19,126 bases of DNA from Treponema sp. (GTDB lineage Bacteria; Spirochaetota; Spirochaetia; Treponematales; Treponemataceae). The position numbers were made by a program, and so were the translations under genes. Position 1 is the stretch's first letter. Each line of letters begins with the position of its first letter. The stretch spans positions 1 through 19,126 of the forward strand of contig JAGARY010000161.1 in assembly GCA_017622055.1 (NCBI GenBank), written 5' to 3'. Below, in pieces: positions 1 to 6,692 of this stretch. The notes below the pieces were generated by a model. The model did no database searches. It worked only from the letters and a program-made list of their open reading frames with translations, and was not told the DNA's origin.

Positions 1-93
1 ATGACCGCTGAACTCAAAGGCATTATGGCAAAAATAGGCGTGCAAAATCTTAGTCAAATGGACAGTTCAGTTATTCACAAAAGAATGTTTTAA
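1..93 (+). CDS. C-terminal tail of a gene cut by the window edge; possibly an FMN-binding TIM-barrel enzyme
   Basis: Frame 1 is open from the first base to a TAA at 91-93, giving 30 residues. The ATG at base 1 need not be the real start, because no stop precedes it. The pattern 'ELKGIMAKIGVQNLSQMD' resembles the extreme C-terminus of FMN-dependent TIM-barrel proteins such as glutamate-synthase-like enzymes, which often end with an E-L-x-x-[IM]-[MA]-x-x-G-[VI]-x-x-[LI] helix. That is a resemblance only and no catalytic part is visible. It could also be an unrelated short ORF. A GC-rich hairpin follows 14 bases after the stop. Confidence 0.4.
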   Translation: MTAELKGIMAKIGVQNLSQMDSSVIHKRMF

Positions 94-107
94 AATTTAT
101 GGAGATT

Positions 108-129
108 CCCGCCTCTTGCCAGAGGCGGG
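108..129 (+). terminator. GC-rich stem-loop, possible terminator of the gene at 1-93
   Basis: A perfect 9-bp stem (cccgcctct at 108-116, agaggcggg at 121-129) closes a 4-base loop. It lies 15 bases after the stop codon at 91-93. The downstream T-tract is weak (cgcacttttcg), so it is either a suboptimal intrinsic terminator or a dispersed palindromic repeat. Confidence 0.4.
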
Positions 130-387
130 CGCACTTTTCGTATTTCCGCGCATAAAGCGCTCCATTGCTCCACTTCGTTTCGCAATCGACTAGACACTAT
201 ATTTAGAATCCGAATAAAAATATTAACCATCTAATTATGTAGCTCACCTTCACCATTACAAAAATTAGCAATGTAGTAAAAATTTTGTTATTTTTCCAAC
301 TTTTTTCTTATCAAATTGCATAAATTTTACATTTTTTGCCTATTGTATATATGAACAAAAAAGTTGTTGCTGCCACATAGAAATTTT

Positions 388-422
388 TGCATTAGATTGC
401 TTTGGCTTCGGCTCGCAATGAC
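388..422. repeat. Half copy of a dispersed palindromic repeat
   Basis: The segment ends in ctcgcaatgac (412-422), the exact reverse complement of gtcattgcgag at 14601-14611. It begins with an 'attagattgc' block similar to 'actagactgc' at 14664-14673. It therefore matches the right arm of the longer palindrome at 14601-14698. The left arm is not found nearby, so this copy is a remnant. Confidence 0.5.
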
Positions 423-457
423 AAAGATAGAACACCGGACACCGCTCTGACCGGCGG

Positions 458-504
458 CCTTACACAGAAGGATAACCTAAAAAATGCGGTGCATTTTGTT
501 TTAA
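458..504 (+). repeat. Leader repeat unit 1 with Shine-Dalgarno-like site and a six-codon ORF
   Basis: The unit has an AAGGA motif, then an ATG (484) encoding MRCILF and a TAA at 502-504. It matches unit 2 (577-622) almost base for base from 'cacag[ag]aggataacc' through 'gcatttt'. Around the ATG, aaaaaatgc/gcatttt can pair over a ggt loop, forming a low-GC hairpin followed by T and G residues. Whether the tiny ORF is translated is unknown. Confidence 0.55.
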
Positions 505-576
505 GTCGCTGCAAGCAGCTTACCAAGTTTCTTGCAGAAACTTGCGGTTTCCTATAAAACACAGGCAACACAGTTG

Positions 577-622
577 CCCCTCACAGGAGGATAACCTAAA
601 AAATGCGGTGCATTTTTTTTAA
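577..622 (+). repeat. Leader repeat unit 2, whose small ORF runs in frame into the Rpn gene
   Basis: This is the second copy of the leader unit: AGGAGG (585-590), then an ATG at 603 in the same context as unit 1. Here the T-tract differs in length, so the frame stays open through 'ggtttcctat' and 'ccttacacaggag' (655-667) into the nuclease ATG at 672. Translation from 603 would add 23 residues, starting MRCIFFNGFLLHTG. That extension is repeat-derived and unlike a nuclease N-terminus. Confidence 0.55.
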
Positions 623-671
623 CGGTTTCCTATTACACACCGGCCGGCAAGCGGCCTTACACAGGAGTGAT

Positions 672-1634
672 ATGACAAAAAACTTTACTTATCGACCAAG
701 CCCTACGGCTTTATTAGATCCTTGCAGGGATTCTATTTTTAAGAAACTGTTTACAGATAACAGTCCAGAAGGTGCAAAAGCTTTGCAGTCGTTTTTAGAG
801 GCAGTGTTAGGAAAATCTGTTTCTAACATTGTTTTGCAACCAACAGAATTACCAATTGAAGATGCCTTTGACAAACAGGCAAGATTTGACTTGAATTGCA
901 AAATTGACAACTCTGAATATGCAAATATAGAGATTCAAGGCATTAATACTGAAAAATCATTTGAAAAACGAGCGGAATATTATTGTGCACATTTGTTAAA
1001 TCATAATGTTACAAGTGGTTTAAAATGGCAGGAAGTTCCAAAAGTGTATCAGATTTCTGTATTAAAATTTATAAGAGAAAAAAATTGTGAAAAAGAGATT
1101 TTTCATTACAAATTTAGAACAGAAGAAGGGTTTTCTTTGCATGACAGACAAAACATAATTTTTATTGAATTGCCAAAAGTTGAAGAATTAGTAAACAAAA
1201 TTGAAGCTGAACAAATGAAAATTGAAGATTTGACGGACACTCAGAAATGGAGTATATTTATTTTATATGCATCCAAAGAAGAGCACAATAATATAATCAA
1301 AAAAATATCGAATTCTGAAGGTGGAATTATGTGTGCTGTACAAATCCTAGATAAAATTAGCCAAGACGAAATTGAATGGAAACGCCAGTTTGACGAATTT
1401 ATGATAGAAACTGACCGTCGTTCTTTGGAACAATTCTATAAAGATAAAGGCATGGAAATCGGTTTGGCCGAAGGACGAGAACAAGGAAAGGAAGAGGGAT
1501 TGGAACAGGGAATAAAGCAAAGTAAAATTGAAATTGCAAAAAGACTAATCTCTATGGGGCTTCCTTTTGAACAAATTGTACAAGGTACAGATCTTCCCTT
1601 AGAAAAAATTCAAGAGTTGGCGAAAGAAGTATAA
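672..1634 (+). CDS. Rpn family PD-(D/E)XK nuclease / putative transposase-like protein
   Basis: A 320-residue protein of the Rpn (recombination-promoting nuclease) / PDDEXK_2 family, often labelled 'putative transposase'. Characterised Rpn proteins are DNA endonucleases that stimulate RecA-independent recombination. The N-terminus has the usual D-P-x-x-D-x-x-F-K-K-L-F start (residues 16-27). The PD-(D/E)XK core reads FDLNCKID...NIEIQ, with D73, E87 and Q89 as likely metal-site residues. The C-terminus (about 268-295) is a hydrophilic G/E/Q-rich helical repeat (GLAEGREQGKEEGLEQG), followed by a short helical domain typical of the family. I chose the ATG at 672 because AGGAG (663-667) precedes it and the family starts here. 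The longer start at 603 lies in a repeat. The next gene follows after 15 bp. The family is typically multicopy in treponemes. Confidence 0.85.
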   Translation: MTKNFTYRPSPTALLDPCRDSIFKKLFTDNSPEGAKALQSFLEAVLGKSVSNIVLQPTELPIEDAFDKQARFDLNCKIDNSEYANIEIQGINTEKSFEKRAEYYCAHLLNHNVTSGLKWQEVPKVYQISVLKFIREKNCEKEIFHYKFRTEEGFSLHDRQNIIFIELPKVEELVNKIEAEQMKIEDLTDTQKWSIFILYASKEEHNNIIKKISNSEGGIMCAVQILDKISQDEIEWKRQFDEFMIETDRRSLEQFYKDKGMEIGLAEGREQGKEEGLEQGIKQSKIEIAKRLISMGLPFEQIVQGTDLPLEKIQELAKEV

Positions 1635-1649
1635 ATTAAGGAAATAAAA

Positions 1650-2471
1650 ATGAAATTAGGAATTTCATCTTGTTTAAATCACAGTTCGGCAACTGAATGG
1701 GCAGATAAAATGGTTGCTTTGGGGTTGGAATGTGTAAATTTTCCAATTAATTGTAATGATGGAATTGAAAAAATTACTGCTTATAAAAAAGCAGCTGATG
1801 ATGCAGGCCTTCTTATTGCCGAAGTTGGCATTTGGAAAAACACTTTAGATACCGATTTGTCTGAAAGAAAAAAATGGATAGATTATTCTATTGGCCAACT
1901 TCAAATGGCAGATGATATTGGTGCAATTTGTGCTGTAAATGTTGTGGGAACTCCTTATGGGCCTCGTTGGGACGGCGGATACAAAGAAAATTTTAGCGAC
2001 GAATGTTGGCAAATGGCAATCAAAATGATTCAACAAATTATTGATACAGCAAAACCGAAAAATGCAAAATTTTCTATTGAATCTATGCCTTGGATGATTC
2101 CAAGTAGTCCAGATGAATATGTAAAAATGATAAATGATGTAAACAGAGAAGAATTTGGAGCACATCTTGATGTTGTAAATATGATTACTTCTCCACAAAG
2201 ATATTTTTACAATTCAGATTTCTTAAAAGAATGTTTTGAAAAATTAAAAGGCAAAATTTGTAGTTGCCACTTAAAAGATGTTGTTTTAAAACCAGAATTT
2301 ACATTCCAATTAGAAGAAACTGCTTGTGGAAAAGGTATTTTGGATATTGAACTTTTTGCTGAACTTGCAACAAAAGAAAATCAAAATATGCCAATGATAA
2401 TTGAACATCTTACAACAGACCAAGAATATATTGAAAGTGTAAAATATGTTCAAAAAAGATTAGGTCTTTAG
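1650..2471 (+). CDS. Sugar phosphate isomerase/epimerase-like TIM-barrel protein (AP endonuclease 2 superfamily)
   Basis: A 273-residue protein of the xylose isomerase-like TIM-barrel superfamily, which includes sugar isomerases, epimerases such as tagatose 3-epimerase, IolE/IolI-like enzymes and endonuclease IV. The likely metal ligands sit at the ends of successive beta strands: E144 (FSIESMPW), D174 (AHLDVVN), H207 (CHLKDV) and E252 (IIEHL). The substrate cannot be read from sequence. It lacks the extra zinc residues expected of a true endonuclease IV, so a sugar-phosphate role is more likely. AAGGA (1638-1642) lies 7 bases before the ATG. The 15-bp gap from the nuclease gene suggests possible read-through transcription. 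Confidence 0.75.
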   Translation: MKLGISSCLNHSSATEWADKMVALGLECVNFPINCNDGIEKITAYKKAADDAGLLIAEVGIWKNTLDTDLSERKKWIDYSIGQLQMADDIGAICAVNVVGTPYGPRWDGGYKENFSDECWQMAIKMIQQIIDTAKPKNAKFSIESMPWMIPSSPDEYVKMINDVNREEFGAHLDVVNMITSPQRYFYNSDFLKECFEKLKGKICSCHLKDVVLKPEFTFQLEETACGKGILDIELFAELATKENQNMPMIIEHLTTDQEYIESVKYVQKRLGL

Positions 2472-2521
2472 TAGTCAGTTTAAAATTTTGGGTGTAAAAT
2501 AAGTTTAAGGAATCTCAAAAC

Positions 2522-2935
2522 ATGGAAAATCAAAAAAATCCAGACATAATTGAAGCAGAAAAAATTTTTTCTAAAGACAAATTTGCAACAGATCAAACAG
2601 AAATCAAAATTCAAAAAATAACAGAAGAAACTGTACAGTGTGGGCTAACAATTCAAGACAAACACAGGAATGCTATGGGCGGCGTAATGGGAGGAGTTTT
2701 CTTTACTCTTGCTGATTTTGTTTTTGCAATTGCCACAAATTATAAAAAAGTTCCAACAGTTTCTACATCTGCACAAATTAATTTTTTGGGACAACCAAAA
2801 GGAAATCAACTATTTGGCGAATCTGTTTGCATAAAAGACGGAAAATCAACCTGTTTATACGAAGTAAAAATTACAGATGAACTTGGCACAAAAGTTGCAC
2901 TTGCAGTTATAAACGGAATGAAACTGGGAAAATAA
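2522..2935 (+). CDS. PaaI-like hotdog-fold acyl-CoA thioesterase
   Basis: A 137-residue single hotdog domain, the usual length for PaaI/4HBT thioesterases, which hydrolyse acyl- or aryl-CoA thioesters in the cytoplasm as tetramers. The signature is H48-R-N50-A-M-G-G-V-M-G-G followed by the long hotdog helix FFTLADFVFAIATN with D65, the usual catalytic acid. The later strand block STSAQINFLGQPKGNQLFGE is also typical. AAGGA (2507-2511) precedes the ATG by 10 bases. It ends only 4 bases before the acetyltransferase gene. The physiological substrate is unknown. Confidence 0.8.
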   Translation: MENQKNPDIIEAEKIFSKDKFATDQTEIKIQKITEETVQCGLTIQDKHRNAMGGVMGGVFFTLADFVFAIATNYKKVPTVSTSAQINFLGQPKGNQLFGESVCIKDGKSTCLYEVKITDELGTKVALAVINGMKLGK

Positions 2936-2939
2936 TTTT

Positions 2940-3791
2940 ATGAGAGTTTATGAAGCAAAAGAAGAGAATCTTTTAATTTTGCAAGAATTTATAGCTCCAC
3001 AAGAACAATTTTGTGTACTTTTAGCAGAAAAAATTAGAAAAAGTAGTAAAAATTTGTATTTTTTGTCAAAAGAAGAAAATCCCCAGAATGTAGAACAAAT
3101 TAAGGCGGTATTTTTTTTTGATGGAACTTTGCTTTTTTGTTTGCCAGAAAATGTTCAAAATGATTATTACAAACAAGAAATAAAAGGCTTTTTGGTAGAT
3201 AAAAATGTTCATTGCATAATTGGAAAAAAAGAATGGGCTGTTTTTATTGAATTAATTTTGCAGGAACTTGGAAAATCTGCAAATCCAAACTATTGTACAA
3301 CTTACAATTTGATGACTTTAAAAGAAGAGGATTTAAATTTTCCACCAGAAAAACTTAGTTTTGAAGATGAAATTCGCCGTTGTTCAATTGATGATTTTGA
3401 ACTTTTGTATGATTTACAAAAAATGTATGTTTCGGAAGAACGAATTGCTCCAAAAACTGAAATTACAGAAAATTATCTAAAAGCAGATTTACTAAAAATC
3501 CTAAAACATCAGCTGGCTTTTGTACTTTTATCTGATATGGAACCAGTTGCAAAAATTAACACAAACGCCATTGGGTTTAATTACATTCAAATTGGGGGAG
3601 TTTTTACTCATCCTTTATACCGTCAAAATTATTACGCTTGGCATTTATTTTGTGTTTTACTTGGAAGAATTTTTCGCGGAAACAAAAATCCATGTTTATT
3701 TGTAAAAGAAAAAAATCTTGCGGCTCATAATCTTTATGAAAGAATTGGTTTTAAAAATTCTGGCAAATTTGCAATAGATTATTTTGATTAA
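2940..3791 (+). CDS. GNAT family N-acetyltransferase with a divergent N-terminal half
   Basis: 283 residues. The C-terminal half (about 142-283) is a GNAT acetyltransferase. The acetyl-CoA-binding motif A region is IQIGGVFTHPLYRQNYYAWHL, with the pyrophosphate loop R228-Q-N-Y-Y-A233 in place of the usual Q/R-x-x-G-x-G/A. Motif B is NLAAHNLYERIGF (259-271). The first 135 residues are not a recognisable second GNAT copy, but their length and mixed alpha/beta character fit a degenerate one. No strong Shine-Dalgarno is visible, and the start lies 4 bases after the thioesterase stop, so translational coupling is likely. The acceptor substrate is unknown. The degenerate loop may weaken CoA binding. 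Confidence 0.7.
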   Translation: MRVYEAKEENLLILQEFIAPQEQFCVLLAEKIRKSSKNLYFLSKEENPQNVEQIKAVFFFDGTLLFCLPENVQNDYYKQEIKGFLVDKNVHCIIGKKEWAVFIELILQELGKSANPNYCTTYNLMTLKEEDLNFPPEKLSFEDEIRRCSIDDFELLYDLQKMYVSEERIAPKTEITENYLKADLLKILKHQLAFVLLSDMEPVAKINTNAIGFNYIQIGGVFTHPLYRQNYYAWHLFCVLLGRIFRGNKNPCLFVKEKNLAAHNLYERIGFKNSGKFAIDYFD

Positions 3792-3812
3792 TTTGAATAT
3801 ACTCTAAGAATT

Positions 3813-4691
3813 ATGAAAACGATTTTTTCTTTTGAAGTTTTTCCACCAAAAAAAACAATGCCAATTGACACAATTTACAATACTTTGGATGAATTAAAAG
3901 ATTTGCATCCAGATTTTATTAGTGTTACTTTTGGGGCTGGTGGTAGCGAAAATTGCGACAATGCAGTTGGAATTGCAAAACGCATTAAAGATGTTTGTAA
4001 TGTAAAATCTGTAATTCACATGCCATGTTTGAACATGACAAAAAATGATGCCACATTTGTATTAGAAGAATTTCAAAAAGCGGGGATAGAAAATATTTTA
4101 GCTTTGCGTGGCGATAAAGTTGAAGGAAAAGAACCAGCCAATGAATTTTTGCACGCAGAAGATTTAATTAAGTTTATTAAAGATTTTGATTCAAAACGAA
4201 CAGACGGAAAATCTTTTAATATTTTTGGTGCTTGTTACCCAGAATTACATCCAGAATCAAAAAGCGTTTATGATGATATTGATTTCTTAAAACGCAAAGT
4301 TGATGCTGGAGCTTCTCACCTGCTTTCTCAATTGTTTTTTGATAACGAAAAATTTTATAGATTTTTGGAAAGATGTAGAATTAAAGGAATTAATGTTCCA
4401 ATTGAAGCGGGAATTATGCCTGCCACAAACAAAAAATCAATTGAAAGAATGGTTTCTTTAACAAATGCTGTTCTTCCTAAAAAATTTACACAAATGATGG
4501 AACGCTACGCAGACAGTCCAGAAGCAATTAGAGACGCCGGAATTGCCTACGCAGTTGATCAAATTGTAGATTTAGTAACACACGGTGTTCAAGGAATTCA
4601 CCTTTACACAATGAACAATCCTTACGTTGCCAAAAAAATCAACGATGCAGTGCGCAGTTTGTTTACTGTAAGTCCAATCGAAATAATTTAG
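3813..4691 (+). CDS. metF: 5,10-methylenetetrahydrofolate reductase
   Basis: A 292-residue FAD-dependent TIM barrel, the size of the bacterial enzyme, reducing methylene-THF to methyl-THF for methionine synthesis. Family blocks are in order: FSFEVFPPK with catalytic E8, VTFGAGGS (38-45), LALRGDK with D101 (the flavin-tuning Asp), GACYPE..H (139-146), LLSQLFFDN with Q173, EAGIMP (198-203) and GIHLYTMN (261-268). The start is well supported by FSFEVFPPK. There is no good Shine-Dalgarno; TATACT (3798-3803) lies 9 bases upstream and may be a -10 for a very short leader. The last 19 codons lie in the 82-bp repeat whose other copy completes argA. In both copies the metF reading frame and its TAG are intact. 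Confidence 0.95.
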   Translation: MKTIFSFEVFPPKKTMPIDTIYNTLDELKDLHPDFISVTFGAGGSENCDNAVGIAKRIKDVCNVKSVIHMPCLNMTKNDATFVLEEFQKAGIENILALRGDKVEGKEPANEFLHAEDLIKFIKDFDSKRTDGKSFNIFGACYPELHPESKSVYDDIDFLKRKVDAGASHLLSQLFFDNEKFYRFLERCRIKGINVPIEAGIMPATNKKSIERMVSLTNAVLPKKFTQMMERYADSPEAIRDAGIAYAVDQIVDLVTHGVQGIHLYTMNNPYVAKKINDAVRSLFTVSPIEII

Positions 4692-4713
4692 AATTGCGTT
4701 CTGGGGACCATTT
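4632..4713. repeat. Left copy of the 82-bp direct repeat (metF/argA 3'-end junction)
   Basis: This copy matches 10875-10956 with 80 of 82 identities; the last 67 bp (4647-4713) are perfect. It holds the final codons and TAG of metF. On the minus strand it also holds a detached copy of the last 16 codons and stop of argA (KWSPERNSKLFRLDLQ), which has no gene behind it here. Similarity stops after 4713, where the cassette begins. Confidence 0.95.
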
Positions 4714-4731
4714 ATGTAAATTTTCGCAGAG

Positions 4732-4758
4732 TTGACAAATAAAATAGTATTATATAAT
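4732..4758 (+). promoter_or_regulatory. Strong sigma-70-like promoter for the membrane LuxR-type regulator
   Basis: A consensus TTGACA (4732-4737) and consensus TATAAT (4753-4758) are separated by 15 bp, shorter than the ideal 17; TAATAT at 4755-4760 would give 17. The -10 ends only 8 bases before the ATG at 4767, so transcription would start at or within 1-3 bases of the start codon. The promoter lies 18 bases inside the cassette edge. Confidence 0.65.
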
Positions 4759-4766
4759 ATTTTGTT

Positions 4767-5543
4767 ATGAAAAAAAATGTTGATTCTGTGAGAGTAATAG
4801 CTTTTGGTGCAATAATTATTTTGTTATTTGGAACGTTGTGTAGTCTTTTTTTTGAAGATCCTTCAATTGCAAAATCTGTATTTCCTAATCCAAATTTTTT
4901 GATACCCTGTATTAATGCAATTTCTTTATTTTTTGCCTTTCTCTTGTTTCTGTTCCCAAAATTGTATTTTATGTGCTATGTAATTTTAATCCCTCAAATT
5001 ATAGCGACAACCATGACGGGACATGAATCTTTAGGTGTATTTTTGTACGTACTTTTATTGGTGATAATTTTGTTTGAACAAACCTTATCTTTTAAAACAA
5101 AAAGAGTAATTATATTTTTCTCTTTTTTCTTTTTTGGAATGTTACTTCTTTCTGTTATTCCTTATGGAATGATAAGATTTTGTATGGCTATAGGTGAAAC
5201 AATTTTTTTTATTACTACTTTTTTTGCTTTTTATGGATTTCTTAAAGCAAAATTAGAATCCTTAATTCCAGAAATTAATTCAAAATTGTATTTTTCAAAA
5301 GAAATAATGTTGCCAAAAGTTGGAGAAACAGTTTATTTAAGTAAAATAGGACTTACAGAACGCCAATCAGAATTATTGATTTTATTTGTAAAAAATGATT
5401 TAAGTTATACACAACTCTCTAAAAAAACAAATATTAGTAGTTCTATAATCAAAAAAGAAATGTCTAATTGTCTTACTATTTTTGGTTGCAGAAACATAGC
5501 AACTTTAAGAATAATCCTGTCTAATTTTCAATTAACTTATTAA
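4767..5543 (+). CDS. Membrane-anchored regulator with C-terminal LuxR-type HTH domain
   Basis: 258 residues. The first 160 are hydrophobic, with five or six predicted membrane segments (about 8-28, 47-64, 67-82, 90-106, 113-133, 138-158). A short linker leads to a LuxR/GerE-like helix-turn-helix at 196-255: LTERQSELLILFVKNDLSYTQLSKKT..., then NISSSIIKKEMSNCLTIFGC, matching the LTxRExEVL...IAxxLxIS...TVKxHxxxIFxKL pattern. I infer a membrane-tethered transcription factor sensing an envelope or external signal and acting from the membrane. It has no Shine-Dalgarno and a promoter directly abutting the ATG, so its mRNA is probably leaderless. It is followed by three hairpins and then the lipoprotein operon on the same strand, its likely target. 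It might also control its own promoter. Confidence 0.7.
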   Translation: MKKNVDSVRVIAFGAIIILLFGTLCSLFFEDPSIAKSVFPNPNFLIPCINAISLFFAFLLFLFPKLYFMCYVILIPQIIATTMTGHESLGVFLYVLLLVIILFEQTLSFKTKRVIIFFSFFFFGMLLLSVIPYGMIRFCMAIGETIFFITTFFAFYGFLKAKLESLIPEINSKLYFSKEIMLPKVGETVYLSKIGLTERQSELLILFVKNDLSYTQLSKKTNISSSIIKKEMSNCLTIFGCRNIATLRIILSNFQLTY

Positions 5544-5550
5544 AAAATAC

Positions 5551-5597
5551 GTACGGTCAAGGCACGCTTTGCTCAAGGCCTTGACTCGGCCGTTTTT
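5551..5597 (+). terminator. Probable intrinsic terminator of the regulator gene
   Basis: The arms gtcaaggc (5556-5563) and gccttgac (5578-5585) form an 8-bp stem around a 14-base loop, with outer acg/cgt pairing (5553-5555, 5591-5593) followed by TTTTT (5593-5597). It lies 8 bases after the regulator's stop codon. The stem is GC-rich against very AT-rich flanks. Confidence 0.55.
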
Positions 5598-5619
5598 AGG
5601 GTTTGTATTAAACCCTAAA
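5595..5619. repeat. 10-bp inverted repeat
   Basis: tttagggttt (5595-5604) and aaaccctaaa (5610-5619) pair perfectly across a 5-base loop. It directly abuts the terminator-like hairpin upstream and lies 7 bases before a still stronger palindrome. It could be an operator or part of a compound repeat element. Confidence 0.5.
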
Positions 5620-5626
5620 TCATTAA

Positions 5627-5657
5627 CGAACCGAAGTTCGTAGCGAACTTCGGTTCG
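5627..5657. repeat. Perfect 14-bp palindrome with 3-base spacer
   Basis: cgaaccgaagttcg (5627-5640) and cgaacttcggttcg (5644-5657) are exact reverse complements around TAG. No T-tract follows on either strand, so it is not a standard intrinsic terminator. It lies about 70 bases before the first lipoprotein gene. It could be a dispersed palindromic repeat, an operator for the neighbouring HTH protein, or an RNA hairpin protecting an mRNA end. Confidence 0.6.
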
Positions 5658-5698
5658 CACATCTTAAAAAATATAGACAGATTCTAATTTGTTGCTTT

Positions 5699-5721
5699 AT
5701 CCTTAAAAAAAACATAAGGAT
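5699..5721 (+). promoter_or_regulatory. Small inverted repeat covering the Shine-Dalgarno of the first operon gene
   Basis: atcctta (5699-5705) can pair with taaggat (5715-5721), which contains the AAGGA ribosome-binding site at 5716-5720, across a 9-base A-rich loop. In RNA this 7-bp, mostly A-U helix could partly mask the site. It may be chance in AT-rich sequence. Confidence 0.35.
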
Positions 5722-5727
5722 GGAAGT

Positions 5728-6687
5728 ATGAAAAAGAGAATGTGTTTTTGCTCTTTGGTTTTATTTGTATTTGTTAGTTGTAATCAAGTTGCACAGAAAG
5801 AGATTCCTGGAATGGAAATGTTTGAAGAAAATCCTACTACAATTAATTGGGAAAATCCGAATGAAAAAGTTCTTGAAACTTTTCAAGCAGATGTTTCTGT
5901 GTTTTCTATGAATAATAGAGAAGGAACTTCAGTATTAAGAACAAAATATAGATTATCATTAAAAATGGATGATAAAAATATACTTAGTAGATTAGATTTT
6001 TCTGATGAATTTGTAGGTGAAAATCTAAGAACAGTAATTACTAATGAGGAAGAGATTTTATTATTAAGTTCAAATCAAGTTGAATACAGAATTCCTTTAC
6101 AAGAAGAATTATCAGATTTTTCATTTTTGGGAATAGATAATGCATATTCAAGGATTAATCTTGAGACGGTAAAAAAAGAATCATTAAAATTATCATTTGA
6201 TATAAATGAAAAAGAAAAGCAAAAAATGATTATTAATATTCCGAATCATTATTTTCTGAATAATCAAGTGGAAACAAGACTTTCTACTCAAGTAATGTAT
6301 GATACAACACAAGAAACAATAGCACAAATTGAATATGTTTCTATTCATCAAGATGGAACAGAAGTAACAACAACAATATATCCAATGTATGAAGAAAAAG
6401 ATGGAATTCCAATAAAAATAGGTAGCGTAACGGTTGTAGATTCAAAAGCTGCAGGATTATTAGAAGGATTTGAAGGAGTTGAATATTTTAATTCTATTGA
6501 TGAGATTCCAGAGATAAGTGATGAGGAACTTGAAGCATTGGCGGAATTAGGGGAAATAGAAGAAGTAGAGAATATGAAGTATGGAAATCCAGCTGATTTA
6601 AGTTATCAAGAGACAATAATTGAAATGTATAATGATATTGAGATTAATAATTTGGACGAAGATTTATTTAAGATTATTGAGGAATAA
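5728..6687 (+). CDS. Hypothetical lipoprotein, first gene of the surface-protein operon
   Basis: 319 residues. The signal peptide is MKKRMCFCSLVLFVFVSC with a lipobox-like V-F-V-S-C and C18 as the lipid-modified residue. The middle (about 45-260) is a beta-rich domain with alternating charged and hydrophobic residues (FQADVSVFSM..., LRTKYRLSLK..., ILLLSSNQVEYRIPL), vaguely like LolA/LppX-type barrels, but I cannot assign a family. The C-terminal 70 residues are strongly acidic (SDEELEALAELGEIEEVEN...NNLDEDLFKIIEE). AAGGA (5716-5720) lies 7 bases before the ATG and is part of a small inverted repeat. The next gene begins 5 bases after the stop. Function is unknown; an envelope location is inferred. 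Confidence 0.7.
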   Translation: MKKRMCFCSLVLFVFVSCNQVAQKEIPGMEMFEENPTTINWENPNEKVLETFQADVSVFSMNNREGTSVLRTKYRLSLKMDDKNILSRLDFSDEFVGENLRTVITNEEEILLLSSNQVEYRIPLQEELSDFSFLGIDNAYSRINLETVKKESLKLSFDINEKEKQKMIINIPNHYFLNNQVETRLSTQVMYDTTQETIAQIEYVSIHQDGTEVTTTIYPMYEEKDGIPIKIGSVTVVDSKAAGLLEGFEGVEYFNSIDEIPEISDEELEALAELGEIEEVENMKYGNPADLSYQETIIEMYNDIEINNLDEDLFKIIEE

Positions 6688-6692
6688 TAGAT

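Larger units (their letters stand above)
94..602. other. 509-bp gene-free, repeat-rich region upstream of the Rpn nuclease
   Basis: I see no protein-coding gene here. In order it holds: a 9-bp GC-rich hairpin (108-129); a GC-richer patch up to about 190; a very AT-rich patch (about 230-360); a half copy of a palindromic repeat (about 390-422); and duplicated leader units (458-622) running into the nuclease gene. A weak promoter-like pair, TTGCAT (316-321) and TATTGT (341-346), has a 19-bp spacer and is not called as a feature. The patchwork of GC-rich pieces in AT-rich DNA suggests accumulated dispersed repeats. Confidence 0.6.

Noticed and set aside
434..667. CRISPR array from the repeated leader units
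   Set aside because: Only two to three units of unequal spacing, containing start codons and ribosome sites rather than spacers; no cas genes.
603..671. N-terminal extension of the Rpn nuclease from the ATG at 603
   Set aside because: It lies in a repeated leader unit, and the family N-terminus and a better-spaced AGGAG both point to 672.
672..1634. Calling the Rpn gene an insertion sequence
   Set aside because: No terminal inverted repeats bound it; the 'transposase' label for this family is historical, and the nuclease call is safer.
1845..2198. 117-codon minus-strand open frame
   Set aside because: It is a shadow of the TIM-barrel gene on the opposite strand, with no promoter or ribosome site.
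5660..5702. Promoter TAGACA (5674) with TTATCC (5697) for the lipoprotein operon
   Set aside because: The -10 match is poor; the operon promoter could not be placed with confidence.
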